A stretch of 13,875 nucleotides of DNA from contig CANQJX010000022.1 in NCBI GenBank assembly GCA_947624335.1, positions 1-13,875 of the forward strand, written 5' to 3'. The translations under genes and the position numbers were made by a program. How positions within the stretch are numbered: the first letter of the stretch is position 1; each line of letters opens with the position of its first letter. This document shows positions 1-7,137 of the stretch, piece after piece. Below the pieces are notes generated by a model. That model was not told the origin of the DNA and did no database searches. It saw nothing but the letters and a program-made list of their open reading frames with translations. This DNA is from an uncultured Marvinbryantia sp. (GTDB lineage: Bacteria; Bacillota; Clostridia; Lachnospirales; Lachnospiraceae).

Positions 1-761
1 CGGTCTCCATTATGGGAAAGAAGCTGGCTGCGGGAAACGACGCCATTCTTCTGGACGTCACATGCGGCAGCGGCGCATTTATGAAAAACAGGGAAGACGC
101 GCTGGCACTGGCAGAACTGATGATCCGCATTGGCAAACATGCCGGCAAACGGATGGCGGCGCTGCTTACCAATATGGATACGCCGCTGGGACGCCATATC
201 GGGAACGCGCTGGAAGTGATCGAAGCGGTGGAAGTGCTGAAGGGACGCGGGCCGAAGGATCTGCGGGAAGTATGTCTGGCGCTTGCCGCCAATATGCTGT
301 TTTTAGGCGGGCTCGGGACGCTTGCTGAATGTCAGGAAAAGGCGCAGGGTGCGATTGACAGCGGCGCGGCGCTTGCCTGTCTTGCCGATATGGTAGAGCA
401 GCAGGGCGGCGATAAGCGATATATTTTCCATACGGATTTGTTTGCCCCGGCGCCGTACTGCCAAAGCGTAACGGCGGAAGCGGACGGTTATATTACCGCC
501 ATGGATACCAAAGGATGCGGAATTGCGTCGGCGATGCTGGGCGCGGGCAGAGAAACCGTGGACAGCGTGATCGATCCGGCAGCGGGCATCGTTCTGGAAA
601 AGAAGACGGGAGACGCCGTAAAAAAGGGCGAGGCGATCGCCAGATTATACGCGTCCAGGGAAGAACTGCTTGCAGGCGCGGCGCAGCGCTACCGGGAATC
701 GGTGACGATCGGCGCAAAGAAACCGGAGGAACAGCCTTTGGTGATCGCGCGGCTGGAATAG
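1..761 (+). CDS. pdp: Pyrimidine-nucleoside phosphorylase, 3' part (5' truncated by window edge)
   Basis: This is the C-terminal part of a thymidine/pyrimidine-nucleoside phosphorylase, which splits uridine, thymidine or deoxyuridine with phosphate into base and (deoxy)ribose-1-phosphate in the cytoplasm. The reading frame is open to the left edge; the visible part begins V-S-I-M-G-K-K-L-A-A-G, matching the family SIMSKK pyrimidine-binding segment, so the ATG at 12 is internal and not the start. About 252 residues of a usual ~430-440 are visible. The glycine-rich GSGAFMK segment follows at 66-86, then the LLTNMDTPLG segment, and the C-terminal alpha/beta domain (DGYITAMD, VLEKKTGDAVKKGEAIARLYA). 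The family motif is usually DVK-x-G-x-GAFM; here the Lys is Thr (DVTCGSGAFM). The gene lies 33 bases before deoC, the standard pairing for nucleoside salvage. deoA and pdp cannot be told apart here; pdp is favoured because this is a Gram-positive-type sequence. Confidence 0.93.
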   Translation, partial: VSIMGKKLAAGNDAILLDVTCGSGAFMKNREDALALAELMIRIGKHAGKRMAALLTNMDTPLGRHIGNALEVIEAVEVLKGRGPKDLREVCLALAANMLFLGGLGTLAECQEKAQGAIDSGAALACLADMVEQQGGDKRYIFHTDLFAPAPYCQSVTAEADGYITAMDTKGCGIASAMLGAGRETVDSVIDPAAGIVLEKKTGDAVKKGEAIARLYASREELLAGAAQRYRESVTIGAKKPEEQPLVIARLE

Positions 762-794
762 AACCATTATTTCATCAGACAGGAGGAAGAGGTT

Positions 795-1442
795 ATGAAT
801 GTATCAGAAATGCTGACATATGTTGACCATACGCAGTTAAAAGCGTTTGCCACATGGGAAGACATACAGAAACTCTGCAGGGAAGCGCTGGAATATCACA
901 CGGCGTCCGTCTGCATCCCGCCTTGTTATGTCAAACGCGTGCATGATACTTACGGGGATCAAATCAACATCTGTACGGTAGTGGGATTCCCGCTCGGCTA
1001 CAGCGTTACTTCCGCGAAGGTGCAGGAGGTGCGCGCGGCGCTCGCGGACGGCGCGAACGAGATTGATATGGTAGTCAATATTTCCGATGTAAAAAACGGT
1101 GATTTTGATAAAGTGGAACAGGAGATTGCCGCCCTGAAAAAAGAGACGGGCGATAAAATCCTTAAAGTGATTATTGAGACCTGTTATCTGACGCAGGAAG
1201 AAAAAATTGCTCTTTGCAAGGCGGTGACAAACGCCGGCGCGGATTTTATAAAAACCTCTACCGGATTTGGGACCGGCGGCGCGACCCTGGAGGATATCCG
1301 GCTGTTTCGGGAGCATATCGGCCCGAACGTGCGCATGAAAGCGGCGGGCGGCGTGCGCAGCGCGGAGGATCTGGAGGCGTTTATCAAAGAAGGGTGCGCG
1401 CGTATCGGCACCAGTTCCGCGGTAAATTTTGTAAAGAAATAA
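795..1442 (+). CDS. deoC: Deoxyribose-phosphate aldolase
   Basis: This 215-residue class I aldolase cleaves 2-deoxyribose-5-phosphate into glyceraldehyde-3-phosphate and acetaldehyde, the last step of deoxynucleoside catabolism in the cytoplasm. The length matches the short Gram-positive DeoC form. Lys153 in ADFIKTSTGF is the Schiff-base lysine. Asp91 (NEIDMVVN) and Lys182 (MKAAGGVRS) match the E. coli Asp102 and Lys201 catalytic partners. The opening LTYVDHTQLK segment and the phosphate-binding GGVRS and GTSSAV loops are also present. The ATG at 795 follows an AGGAGG-type site (781-786), and the protein begins as the family does. It sits 33 bases after the nucleoside phosphorylase and 23 bases before the histidine kinase, with no terminator on either side, so the three are probably co-transcribed. 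Confidence 0.97.
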   Translation: MNVSEMLTYVDHTQLKAFATWEDIQKLCREALEYHTASVCIPPCYVKRVHDTYGDQINICTVVGFPLGYSVTSAKVQEVRAALADGANEIDMVVNISDVKNGDFDKVEQEIAALKKETGDKILKVIIETCYLTQEEKIALCKAVTNAGADFIKTSTGFGTGGATLEDIRLFREHIGPNVRMKAAGGVRSAEDLEAFIKEGCARIGTSSAVNFVKK

Positions 1443-1451
1443 ATGTATTTT

Positions 1452-1457
1452 GGAGAG
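1452..1457 (+). promoter_or_regulatory. Ribosome binding site that fixes the kinase start
   Basis: GGAGAG ends 8 bases before the ATG at 1466. It supports starting the kinase here rather than at the upstream in-frame ATG at 1214, which lies deep inside deoC and would add 84 residues that resemble no domain. Confidence 0.6.
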
Positions 1458-1465
1458 CAGGGACA

Positions 1466-3538
1466 ATGTTTGGCGGCAGGAGCCGAAAAGCGCTGCTTAT
1501 CGCAGCGGCTGCGGCAATATTTGCGAACAGCATCTTGGGGCAGGCAAAAGCGGCGGAACAGCCGCAGTTTACAAACGAAGAACAGGAATTGATCCAGACG
1601 CTGGAACCGCTTAAGGTGGGGTATGTAACAGACCGCATTCCGGTGTCTTTTCAAAACGAAGAGACCGGGGAACTTGACGGGATATCGCGGGATATTTTTG
1701 ACCGTATCTGCGAATTGAGCGGGCTTTCTTTCGAGTATGTGCCGCTGCCTGGCGGACCGGTCACTTACGATTATCTGCGTGAAGAAGGGTTCGACCTTGT
1801 TACCAGCGTGGAATATAACGAGGCAAACAAACACAGCCGCGGCATTGTGATGAGCCTTCCTTATCTGTCAACCAAAAAAGTGATTGTGGGAAAGGAAGAT
1901 TTTATTTTTGACCGCGATCAGAAGCTTCGGATCGCAGTCTCCACGGGATCGCAGACGCTGAAAAAAGTGCTGGGCGCGCAATATCCCAACTTTGAGATTG
2001 TGGATTACGATTCGATTGAACAGTGCTTTGACGCGGTTGGCAGCGGCGCGGTGGATCTGCTGATCCAAAACCAGTATGTGGCGGAATACTGGCTGTCGCA
2101 TGCGCGTTACGATTCTTTAAAAGTGATTCCGCTGCCGGGTCTGGACGACCAGCTTTGCTTTTCCGCCGTCACTCCGTTTGAAAACACCGACCCTGAGTGG
2201 CAGAAAAAAGAAAAAATTATTGAGATTATCGATAAAACCGTCGCCATGATTTCCGAGGACGAGATTACCGCCTGTGTGATCCGGGAGACTATGGAACATC
2301 AGTACAGCTATACGCTGGAAGATATGCTGTACCATTACCGTTACAGCATTGCCGCGCTTGCCGCCGGCCTGCTTCTGGTCTTTATCCTGACCGTGCTGAT
2401 CATGGTGCTGCGCATGAAGACGGTGAAAGCACGGGCGGAAGCGCAGGTAAAGGATCATTTTCTCTCCACTATGAGCCACGAAATGCGCACGCCGCTAAAC
2501 GGCATTATCGGACTGAACCAGTTGATGAAAAGAAATCTGGATGATACGCCCAGGATGGAAAATTATCTGCAGCAGTCTTCCATGACCGCGCGGTATCTGC
2601 TGTCGCTGGTAAACGATCTTCTGGATATGGCGAGCATTCAGAAAAACGAGGTGGCGATTGCCGAAAAGAGCTTTTCTTTTCCGCTGATGCTGGAAACGAT
2701 TGCATCCATTGAAAAAAACCGTATGGCGAAAAAGGGGCTGGATTTTCGGATCGACTCCGATATCCGCTATCCCTGGCTTATGGGGGACGTCGTCCATGTG
2801 CAGCAGGTACTTTTAAGCCTTACCGATAATGCGTATAAATTTACGCAGGAGGGCAGCGTAAACGTTGCCGTCACGCAGGAGGAGACCGGCGCCGGGGCGG
2901 TTGTTAACCGGATTGTCGTTACCGATACCGGCTGCGGAATCAGCGAGGAATTTCAAAAACAGATCTTTGAGTCCTTTACGCAGGATCTGGGCACCGTTTC
3001 AAGCGGTACGCAGGGAGCCGGACTCGGTATGGCGATCAGTTACCGCCTGGCGAAAATGATGGGCGGAGATCTGAAGGTACAGAGCAGTTCAGAGCAGGGA
3101 AGCACCTTTGTATTCTCTTTCCCGGCGAAAATATGCGCCGAAGAAACGGAAAAGAATGCGCAGGAACGCGGGCAACTCCGGGTTCTGGTTGTGGAGGACA
3201 ACGAGCTGAACGCCGAGATTGCAATAGAACTTTTAAGGACTTCGGGATATCAGGTGGAGCATGCGCCGGACGGCTTAAAAGCGGTGGAGATTTTTTCCGC
3301 TTCCGAACCCGGTTATTTCCGCTTTATCCTGATGGATCTTCTGATGCCGGTGAAAGACGGATTCCAGACGGCGCGCGAGATCCGCGGCTTAAACCGCGCG
3401 GACGCCGGAAAAGTGAAGATTATCGCCTGCACGGCAAATGCGTCGCCGGGCGACCGGCAAAAGGCGAAGCAGAGCGGAATGGACGGATTCATTACGAAAC
3501 CGATCGATCTGAACGAACTGCTGGCAATTCTTAAATGA
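1466..3538 (+). CDS. Hybrid sensor histidine kinase with extracellular solute-binding (SBP_bac_3-like) domain and receiver
   Basis: This 690-residue membrane sensor has the following order. Residues 1-30 form a signal peptide (basic start, Ala-rich core, likely cleavage near AKA-AEQ). Residues about 45-275 form a periplasmic-binding-protein-type domain (LKVGY, FDLVTSVEYNE, DLLIQNQY). A transmembrane helix spans 293-316. A HisKA dimerisation domain carries the phospho-acceptor His338 in STMSHEMRTPLNG. The ATPase domain spans about 435-555, with the N-box at Asn455 (DNAYKFT), the G1 box DTGCGI at 487-492 and the GAGLGMAI box at 517-524. The receiver domain spans about 571-690, with acidic pair Glu577/Asp578, phospho-acceptor Asp624, Thr656 and Lys678. 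All catalytic residues are present. There is no HAMP, PAS or HPt domain, and no partner regulator in the window. The architecture is a compact version of BvgS/EvgS. Its position 23 bases after deoC suggests co-transcription with nucleoside catabolism; the ligand is unknown. Confidence 0.93.
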   Translation: MFGGRSRKALLIAAAAAIFANSILGQAKAAEQPQFTNEEQELIQTLEPLKVGYVTDRIPVSFQNEETGELDGISRDIFDRICELSGLSFEYVPLPGGPVTYDYLREEGFDLVTSVEYNEANKHSRGIVMSLPYLSTKKVIVGKEDFIFDRDQKLRIAVSTGSQTLKKVLGAQYPNFEIVDYDSIEQCFDAVGSGAVDLLIQNQYVAEYWLSHARYDSLKVIPLPGLDDQLCFSAVTPFENTDPEWQKKEKIIEIIDKTVAMISEDEITACVIRETMEHQYSYTLEDMLYHYRYSIAALAAGLLLVFILTVLIMVLRMKTVKARAEAQVKDHFLSTMSHEMRTPLNGIIGLNQLMKRNLDDTPRMENYLQQSSMTARYLLSLVNDLLDMASIQKNEVAIAEKSFSFPLMLETIASIEKNRMAKKGLDFRIDSDIRYPWLMGDVVHVQQVLLSLTDNAYKFTQEGSVNVAVTQEETGAGAVVNRIVVTDTGCGISEEFQKQIFESFTQDLGTVSSGTQGAGLGMAISYRLAKMMGGDLKVQSSSEQGSTFVFSFPAKICAEETEKNAQERGQLRVLVVEDNELNAEIAIELLRTSGYQVEHAPDGLKAVEIFSASEPGYFRFILMDLLMPVKDGFQTAREIRGLNRADAGKVKIIACTANASPGDRQKAKQSGMDGFITKPIDLNELLAILK

Positions 3539-3561
3539 TTCTTAAAACAGGGTGTGCAAAG

Positions 3562-3592
3562 GGGCAAATCCGCGATACGGGTTTGCTCTTTT
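3562..3592 (+). terminator. Rho-independent terminator after the kinase gene
   Basis: A 10-bp stem pairs GGGCAAATCC (3562-3571) with GGGTTTGCTC (3579-3588), including two G-T wobbles, around a 7-base loop, and is followed by TTTT (3589-3592). Flanking AAA and TTT can lengthen the stem. It begins 23 bases after the kinase stop codon and ends the nucleoside-catabolism transcript. Confidence 0.85.
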
Positions 3593-3611
3593 ACTGTAAA
3601 TGTGCTATACT
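3583..3611 (+). promoter_or_regulatory. Probable sigma-A promoter for the cysE operon
   Basis: The -10 box TATACT (3606-3611) is preceded by TG (3603-3604), giving an extended -10. A partial -35, TTGCTC (3583-3588), lies exactly 17 bases upstream and falls within the 3' arm of the preceding terminator. The predicted transcript starts near 3618, about 24 bases before the cysE start codon, so the leader is too short for a riboswitch or T-box. Confidence 0.65.
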
Positions 3612-3641
3612 GTCTAAAACTATTTCTTTAGGGGTGGGCGC

Positions 3642-4589
3642 ATGGATAACAGGCAGACCGATAAGATGGAAGGCTTAGTCTCGTCGTTGCTTGCAAGCTA
3701 TGAAAAGCATGAGATCATCAGCAACATCGACTCCGATAACCGCTTAAACCGGGAGATGATCATTAAAATCTGCGAAATGATCCGTCAGGTGCTGTTTCCG
3801 GGGTATTTTGAATATAAAAAATTAAAGAGCGAAACGGTGGGTTATCATGTCGGCGAACTTCTGGAAAATATCAGCTACGAGCTGACAAAACAGACAGAAA
3901 AAGCGCTGGATGTTGTGGAAAACAGCGGGAAACAGACCGAAAGAAAAAACCGGGAAAAAGCGCGCGCGCTGGTATGGGAGTTTTTGCAGACGCTGCCAAA
4001 GCTGCGCGATATTCTGGCGGAAGATGTGCAGGCGGCATACGACGGGGACCCTGCGGCGTTTAACACGGACGAAGTCATCTTCTCCTATCCAGGGCTGTTT
4101 GCGATTTCGGTGTACCGGATCGCGCATGCGCTGCATATTCTGGGAGTACCGATGATCCCGCGCATTATGACCGAGTATGCCCACAATCTGACGGGGATCG
4201 ACATTCATCCCGGCGCCGCGATCGGGGAATATTTTTTTATCGATCACGGAACCGGCGTGGTGATCGGGGAAACAACGGTGATCGGAAGTCATGTAAAAAT
4301 ATATCAGGGCGTAACGCTGGGCGGCCTTTCCACAAAGGGCGGGCAGTCGCTGCGCAATGTAAAACGGCATCCCACGTTAAAGGATCACGTTACGGTTTAT
4401 GCGGGCGCGTCTATTTTAGGCGGCGAAACCCTGATCGGGGAGGGAGCGGTGATCGGCAGCAACGCATTTATCACATCTTCCGTACCGGACCATACAAGAG
4501 TGAGCATCCGCAATCCCGAACTTCAGTTTAAGGTGCGCGGCAGCGTAAAAACACAGGAACTGGGACAGGAAGGATTTTTTAATTACTGA
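3642..4589 (+). CDS. cysE: Serine O-acetyltransferase
   Basis: This 315-residue cytoplasmic enzyme makes O-acetylserine from L-serine and acetyl-CoA, the first step of cysteine synthesis. Residues 1-170 are the helical N-terminal domain, longer than in the ~220-residue Bacillus form and close to the EpsC-like ~300-residue form. Residues about 180-290 form the left-handed hexapeptide beta-helix (IDIHPGAAIG, VVIGETTVIGS, VKIYQGVTLGG, ASILGGETLIGEGAVIGS). The dyad Asp187 (DIHP) and His202 (DHGTG), 15 residues apart, matches E. coli Asp143/His158. The ATG at 3642 follows AGGGG at 3630-3634 with a 7-base gap. It is the first gene after the promoter at 3583-3611. The stop codon overlaps the ribosome binding site of the next small gene. 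No cysteine synthase gene is in the window. Confidence 0.95.
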   Translation: MDNRQTDKMEGLVSSLLASYEKHEIISNIDSDNRLNREMIIKICEMIRQVLFPGYFEYKKLKSETVGYHVGELLENISYELTKQTEKALDVVENSGKQTERKNREKARALVWEFLQTLPKLRDILAEDVQAAYDGDPAAFNTDEVIFSYPGLFAISVYRIAHALHILGVPMIPRIMTEYAHNLTGIDIHPGAAIGEYFFIDHGTGVVIGETTVIGSHVKIYQGVTLGGLSTKGGQSLRNVKRHPTLKDHVTVYAGASILGGETLIGEGAVIGSNAFITSSVPDHTRVSIRNPELQFKVRGSVKTQELGQEGFFNY

Positions 4590-4594
4590 GGAGG
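4588..4594 (+). promoter_or_regulatory. Strong ribosome binding site for the 47-residue small gene
   Basis: GAGGAGG lies 7 bases before the ATG at 4602 and overlaps the cysE stop codon (4587-4589). The spacing favours 4602 over the in-frame ATG at 4596, which would be only 1 base away. A site this strong argues that the small reading frame is translated. Confidence 0.75.
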
Positions 4595-4601
4595 CATGTA
4601 T

Positions 4602-4745
4602 ATGGAAGAAGAGAAAAAAACCGAAGCGAAACGCGGCGATCAGGAGCAGGAACAGGAGAAAACATTAAGCCCCACATGGGCGCAGGAGTGCATCGAGGAC
4701 ATTGACGACTGGATTGAGTCGCAGGGAATTTATCTGCGCCAGTAG
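4602..4745 (+). CDS. Small acidic protein of unknown function (47 residues)
   Basis: I do not recognise this gene. It starts 12 bases after the cysE stop, behind a strong GAGGAGG site, and ends 64 bases before the aminotransferase start. Residues 1-20 are charged and Glu/Lys/Gln-rich (MEEEKKTEAK, then RGDQEQEQEK), likely disordered. Residues 22-47 look like a compact amphipathic unit: LSPTWAQECIEDIDDW, then IESQGIYLRQ, with Trp26, Trp37, Tyr44, one Cys30 and an acidic helix. There is no signal peptide or membrane segment, so it should be cytoplasmic. Its place between two enzymes of the same transcript suggests a small modulator or a translated coupling frame, but that is inference. Confidence 0.65.
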   Translation: MEEEKKTEAKRGDQEQEQEKTLSPTWAQECIEDIDDWIESQGIYLRQ

Positions 4746-4783
4746 GGACAGGAGGAGCGTTTTCCGCACAGGCGGAGAAAATT

Positions 4784-4813
4784 ATGAAAAACATGAGGAG
4801 AATGAAAAAATGA
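4784..4813 (+). CDS. Possible 9-codon leader peptide overlapping the aminotransferase start
   Basis: The frame encodes MKNMRRMKK and stop. A GGCGGAG site (4771-4777) lies 6 bases upstream, and the TGA (4811-4813) overlaps the aminotransferase ATG (4810-4812) as ATGA. This geometry would allow translational coupling. The peptide has no run of a single amino acid that would suggest classical attenuation, and the frame is short enough to be chance. Confidence 0.25.
   Translation: MKNMRRMKK
4795..4800 (+). promoter_or_regulatory. Ribosome binding site for the aminotransferase start
   Basis: GAGGAG lies 9 bases before the ATG at 4810. It supports that start over the in-frame ATG at 4702, which lies inside the upstream small gene and would add 36 residues out of keeping with the family. 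Confidence 0.65.
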
Positions 4814-6096
4814 AAGCTTACAGGGATTTCAGCAGAGAGGAACTGCAAAAGGAGAAAGCGGTACTGGAGAAAAAGTTTGACGAGATTAAGGCGCAGAACC
4901 TGCATCTGGATATGTCGCGGGGAAAACCGTCGGCGGTACAGCTGGACCTGGCGATGGGGATGATGGACGTATTGAGCAGCACCTCCAATCTGAAATGCGA
5001 GACCGGCGTGGACTGCCGCAATTACGGCGTACTGGACGGGATTCCCGAAGCGCAGCAGCTGCTTGCGGATATGACCGAGGTGCCGGCGAATCAGATCATT
5101 ATTTATGGAAATTCCAGCCTGAATATTATGTTTGATACCGTGTCGCGTTCTATGACGCACGGGGTAATGGGCAGCACGCCGTGGTGCAAGCTGGATCAGG
5201 TAAAATTTCTCTGTCCGGTGCCGGGCTACGACAGACATTTTGCGATTACGGAATATTTTGGGATCGATATGGTAAATATCCCGATGACGCCGGACGGACC
5301 GGATATGGATTTGGTGGAAGAATATGTCAATAACGATCCGACGGTCAAGGGGATCTGGTGCGTGCCCAAATATTCCAATCCGCAGGGCATCACCTATTCG
5401 GATGAAACGGTGCGCCGTTTTGCCCGCTTAAAACCGGCGGCGGAAGATTTCCGCATCTACTGGGACAACGCTTATGGGATTCATCATCTGTACGACGACA
5501 AACAGGATCATTTGATTGAAATTCTGATGGAGTGCAAAAAAGAGGGCAATCCCGATATGGTCTTTAAATTCTGCTCCACCTCCAAGGTGAGTTTTCCGGG
5601 TTCCGGCGTGGCGGCGATGGCGGCGTCCCCGGCGAATCTGGAATTTGTCAGAAAGCATATGAAGATTCAGACTATCGGGCACGATAAGCTGAACCAACTG
5701 CGCCATGTGCGCTATTTTAAGGATATCCACGGCATGGTGGCGCATATGAAAAAACAGGCGGATGTGCTGCGCCCGAAGTTTGAAGCGGTCCTGAACGTGC
5801 TGGATAAAGAACTGAGCGACCTTCAGATCGGAAGCTGGCTGCGTCCGCGCGGCGGATACTTTATTTCTTTTGACGCGCTTCCGGGCTGCGCGAAAGCAAT
5901 TGTGGCGAAAGCAAAAGAGGCGGGACTTGTGATGACGGAAGCAGGTGCGACGTATCCGTACGGCAAAGACCCGAACGACAGCAATATCCGTATCGCGCCG
6001 TCCTACCCGACACCGGAGGAACTGGCAATCGCGGCGGAAATATTCGTATTAAGCGTAAAACTGGTCAGCATTGACAAGTATCTGGCGGAGGTATAG
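4810..6096 (+). CDS. Aspartate aminotransferase, subgroup Ig (PLP-dependent class I/II-like)
   Basis: This 428-residue cytoplasmic PLP enzyme is expected to exchange the amino group between L-aspartate and 2-oxoglutarate, as described for subgroup Ig aspartate aminotransferases (the family including corynebacterial AspT; Pfam family PF12897 by recollection). The fold markers are in order: MSRGKPS (35-41), phosphate-cup residues GNSS at 100-103, VPKYSNPQG at 185-193 with substrate/PLP-contacting Asn190, YWDNAYG at 217-223 with PLP-ring Asp219, PLP lysine Lys259 in FCSTSKVSFPG, and carboxylate-binding Arg394 in SNIRIAPSYP. Length fits the subgroup. It lies between the 47-residue small gene and ddl, 3 bases from the latter, so it belongs to the cysE-murF transcript. 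Aspartate is a precursor of diaminopimelate and D-Ala/D-Asp metabolism, which could explain the cell-wall context. The substrate is inferred. Confidence 0.88.
   Translation: MKAYRDFSREELQKEKAVLEKKFDEIKAQNLHLDMSRGKPSAVQLDLAMGMMDVLSSTSNLKCETGVDCRNYGVLDGIPEAQQLLADMTEVPANQIIIYGNSSLNIMFDTVSRSMTHGVMGSTPWCKLDQVKFLCPVPGYDRHFAITEYFGIDMVNIPMTPDGPDMDLVEEYVNNDPTVKGIWCVPKYSNPQGITYSDETVRRFARLKPAAEDFRIYWDNAYGIHHLYDDKQDHLIEILMECKKEGNPDMVFKFCSTSKVSFPGSGVAAMAASPANLEFVRKHMKIQTIGHDKLNQLRHVRYFKDIHGMVAHMKKQADVLRPKFEAVLNVLDKELSDLQIGSWLRPRGGYFISFDALPGCAKAIVAKAKEAGLVMTEAGATYPYGKDPNDSNIRIAPSYPTPEELAIAAEIFVLSVKLVSIDKYLAEV
6087..6091 (+). promoter_or_regulatory. Ribosome binding site supporting the TTG start of ddl
   Basis: GGAGG, inside the last codons of the aminotransferase gene, lies 8 bases before TTG at 6100. 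No ATG or GTG at an equivalent place would keep the N-terminal KIVVLAGGTSTERE motif intact. Confidence 0.75.
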
Positions 6097-6099
6097 AGT

Positions 6100-7134
6100 T
6101 TGAAAATTGTAGTATTGGCGGGAGGAACCAGCACAGAGCGCGAGGTTTCGATTGTATCGGGAACACAGGTGTGCAGGGCGCTGCGCGAAAAAGGGCATCA
6201 GGCAATTCTGATCGACGTATTTTGCGGAAAGGAAGAGCTGCGGGCGGAAGCGGCGTTTACCGACGATTATGCGCTGGAGGAAGAAGTGGCGTATATCGAA
6301 AGTTTTAACGATACGATCGAAGAAAGAAAGGCGCGGCGCCGGGATTTTTTCGGCCCGAATGTTCTGGAAGTATGCAGGCGGGCGGATATTGTTTTTCTGG
6401 CCCTGCACGGGAGCTGCGGCGAGGATGGGAAAATCCAGGCGGCGTTTGATCTGCTTGGAATCAAATATACCGGTTGCGGTTATCTGGGCAGCGCGCTGGC
6501 GATGGATAAGACGATCAGCAAACAACTGTTCCGGGAAAGCGGCGTCTTAACCCCCGCGGGTATAGTAATCCGCAGGCAGGATGCAGGGAAAAGCGCGGCG
6601 CAGCTTGGCATGGAGCTGCCCTGCGTCGTAAAGACAGCGTGCGGCGGTTCCAGCGTGGGCGTATATATCGCGCAGAGCGAGGAGACGTTTGCGAACGCGG
6701 TAGAAGAAGGCTTTGGCTACGAGGACGAATTGGTCGTCGAGCAGTATATACAGGGAATGGAACTGACGGCGGCGGTTGTGGACGGCGAAGTGTATCCCGT
6801 TGTTCAGATCGAGCCGATAACGGGATTTTACGACTATAAGAATAAATATGTGGCGGGCAGCACGATTGATACCTGTCCGGCAAAGATCAGCAAAGAACTG
6901 ACGGATAAGGTGCAGCAATGCGCTCTGGAAGCGTACCGGGCGCTTCACCTGGAGAGTTATGCGCGCATGGATTTTATTGTTGACGAAGAAGAAAACGTGT
7001 ATTGCCTGGAGGCAAACACGCTTCCCGGCATGACGCCCACCAGCCTGATTCCGCAGGAGGCTGCGGCGCTGGGGATGTCGTTCGGCGACCTGTGCGAAAA
7101 AATAATAGAAATATCTTTGAAGCCGAGAGGATAA
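6100..7134 (+). CDS. ddl: D-alanine--D-alanine ligase
   Basis: This 344-residue ATP-grasp enzyme joins two D-alanines to form the D-Ala-D-Ala dipeptide that MurF adds to the peptidoglycan precursor. The N-terminal motif VVLAGGTSTEREVS (Glu13) matches the E. coli DdlB Glu15 region. ALHGSCGEDG (101-110), the lid GGSSVG (182-187), YDYKNKY (244-250) and the Mg-binding LEANTLPGM (303-311) follow. The tyrosine-containing loop fits a D-Ala-D-Ala ligase rather than a VanA-type D-lactate ligase. The protein is longer than DdlB because of an insertion around residues 50-90, which I recall as usual in Clostridia. The start is TTG at 6100, 3 bases after the aminotransferase stop. murF starts 3 bases after its end, so the pair is tightly coupled. 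Confidence 0.96.
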   Translation: MKIVVLAGGTSTEREVSIVSGTQVCRALREKGHQAILIDVFCGKEELRAEAAFTDDYALEEEVAYIESFNDTIEERKARRRDFFGPNVLEVCRRADIVFLALHGSCGEDGKIQAAFDLLGIKYTGCGYLGSALAMDKTISKQLFRESGVLTPAGIVIRRQDAGKSAAQLGMELPCVVKTACGGSSVGVYIAQSEETFANAVEEGFGYEDELVVEQYIQGMELTAAVVDGEVYPVVQIEPITGFYDYKNKYVAGSTIDTCPAKISKELTDKVQQCALEAYRALHLESYARMDFIVDEEENVYCLEANTLPGMTPTSLIPQEAAALGMSFGDLCEKIIEISLKPRG

Positions 7135-7137
7135 TTT

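Noticed and set aside
1214..1465. An upstream in-frame start that would lengthen the kinase by 84 residues.
   Set aside because: This part lies inside deoC, has no domain likeness, and would place the clear signal peptide in the middle of the protein. ATG 1466 has its own ribosome binding site.
3593..3641. A riboswitch or T-box leader before cysE.
   Set aside because: The predicted leader is about 24 bases, too short for any known leader of this kind, and no T-box or SAM-box sequence was seen.
4596..4601. ATG at 4596 as the start of the 47-residue small gene.
   Set aside because: It is only 1 base from the GAGGAGG site. ATG 4602, two codons on in the same frame, has proper 7-base spacing.
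4579..5238. A 219-codon minus-strand open frame over the small gene and the aminotransferase start.
   Set aside because: It is antisense to genes with good ribosome binding sites and motifs, and its Arg/His-rich product resembles no domain.
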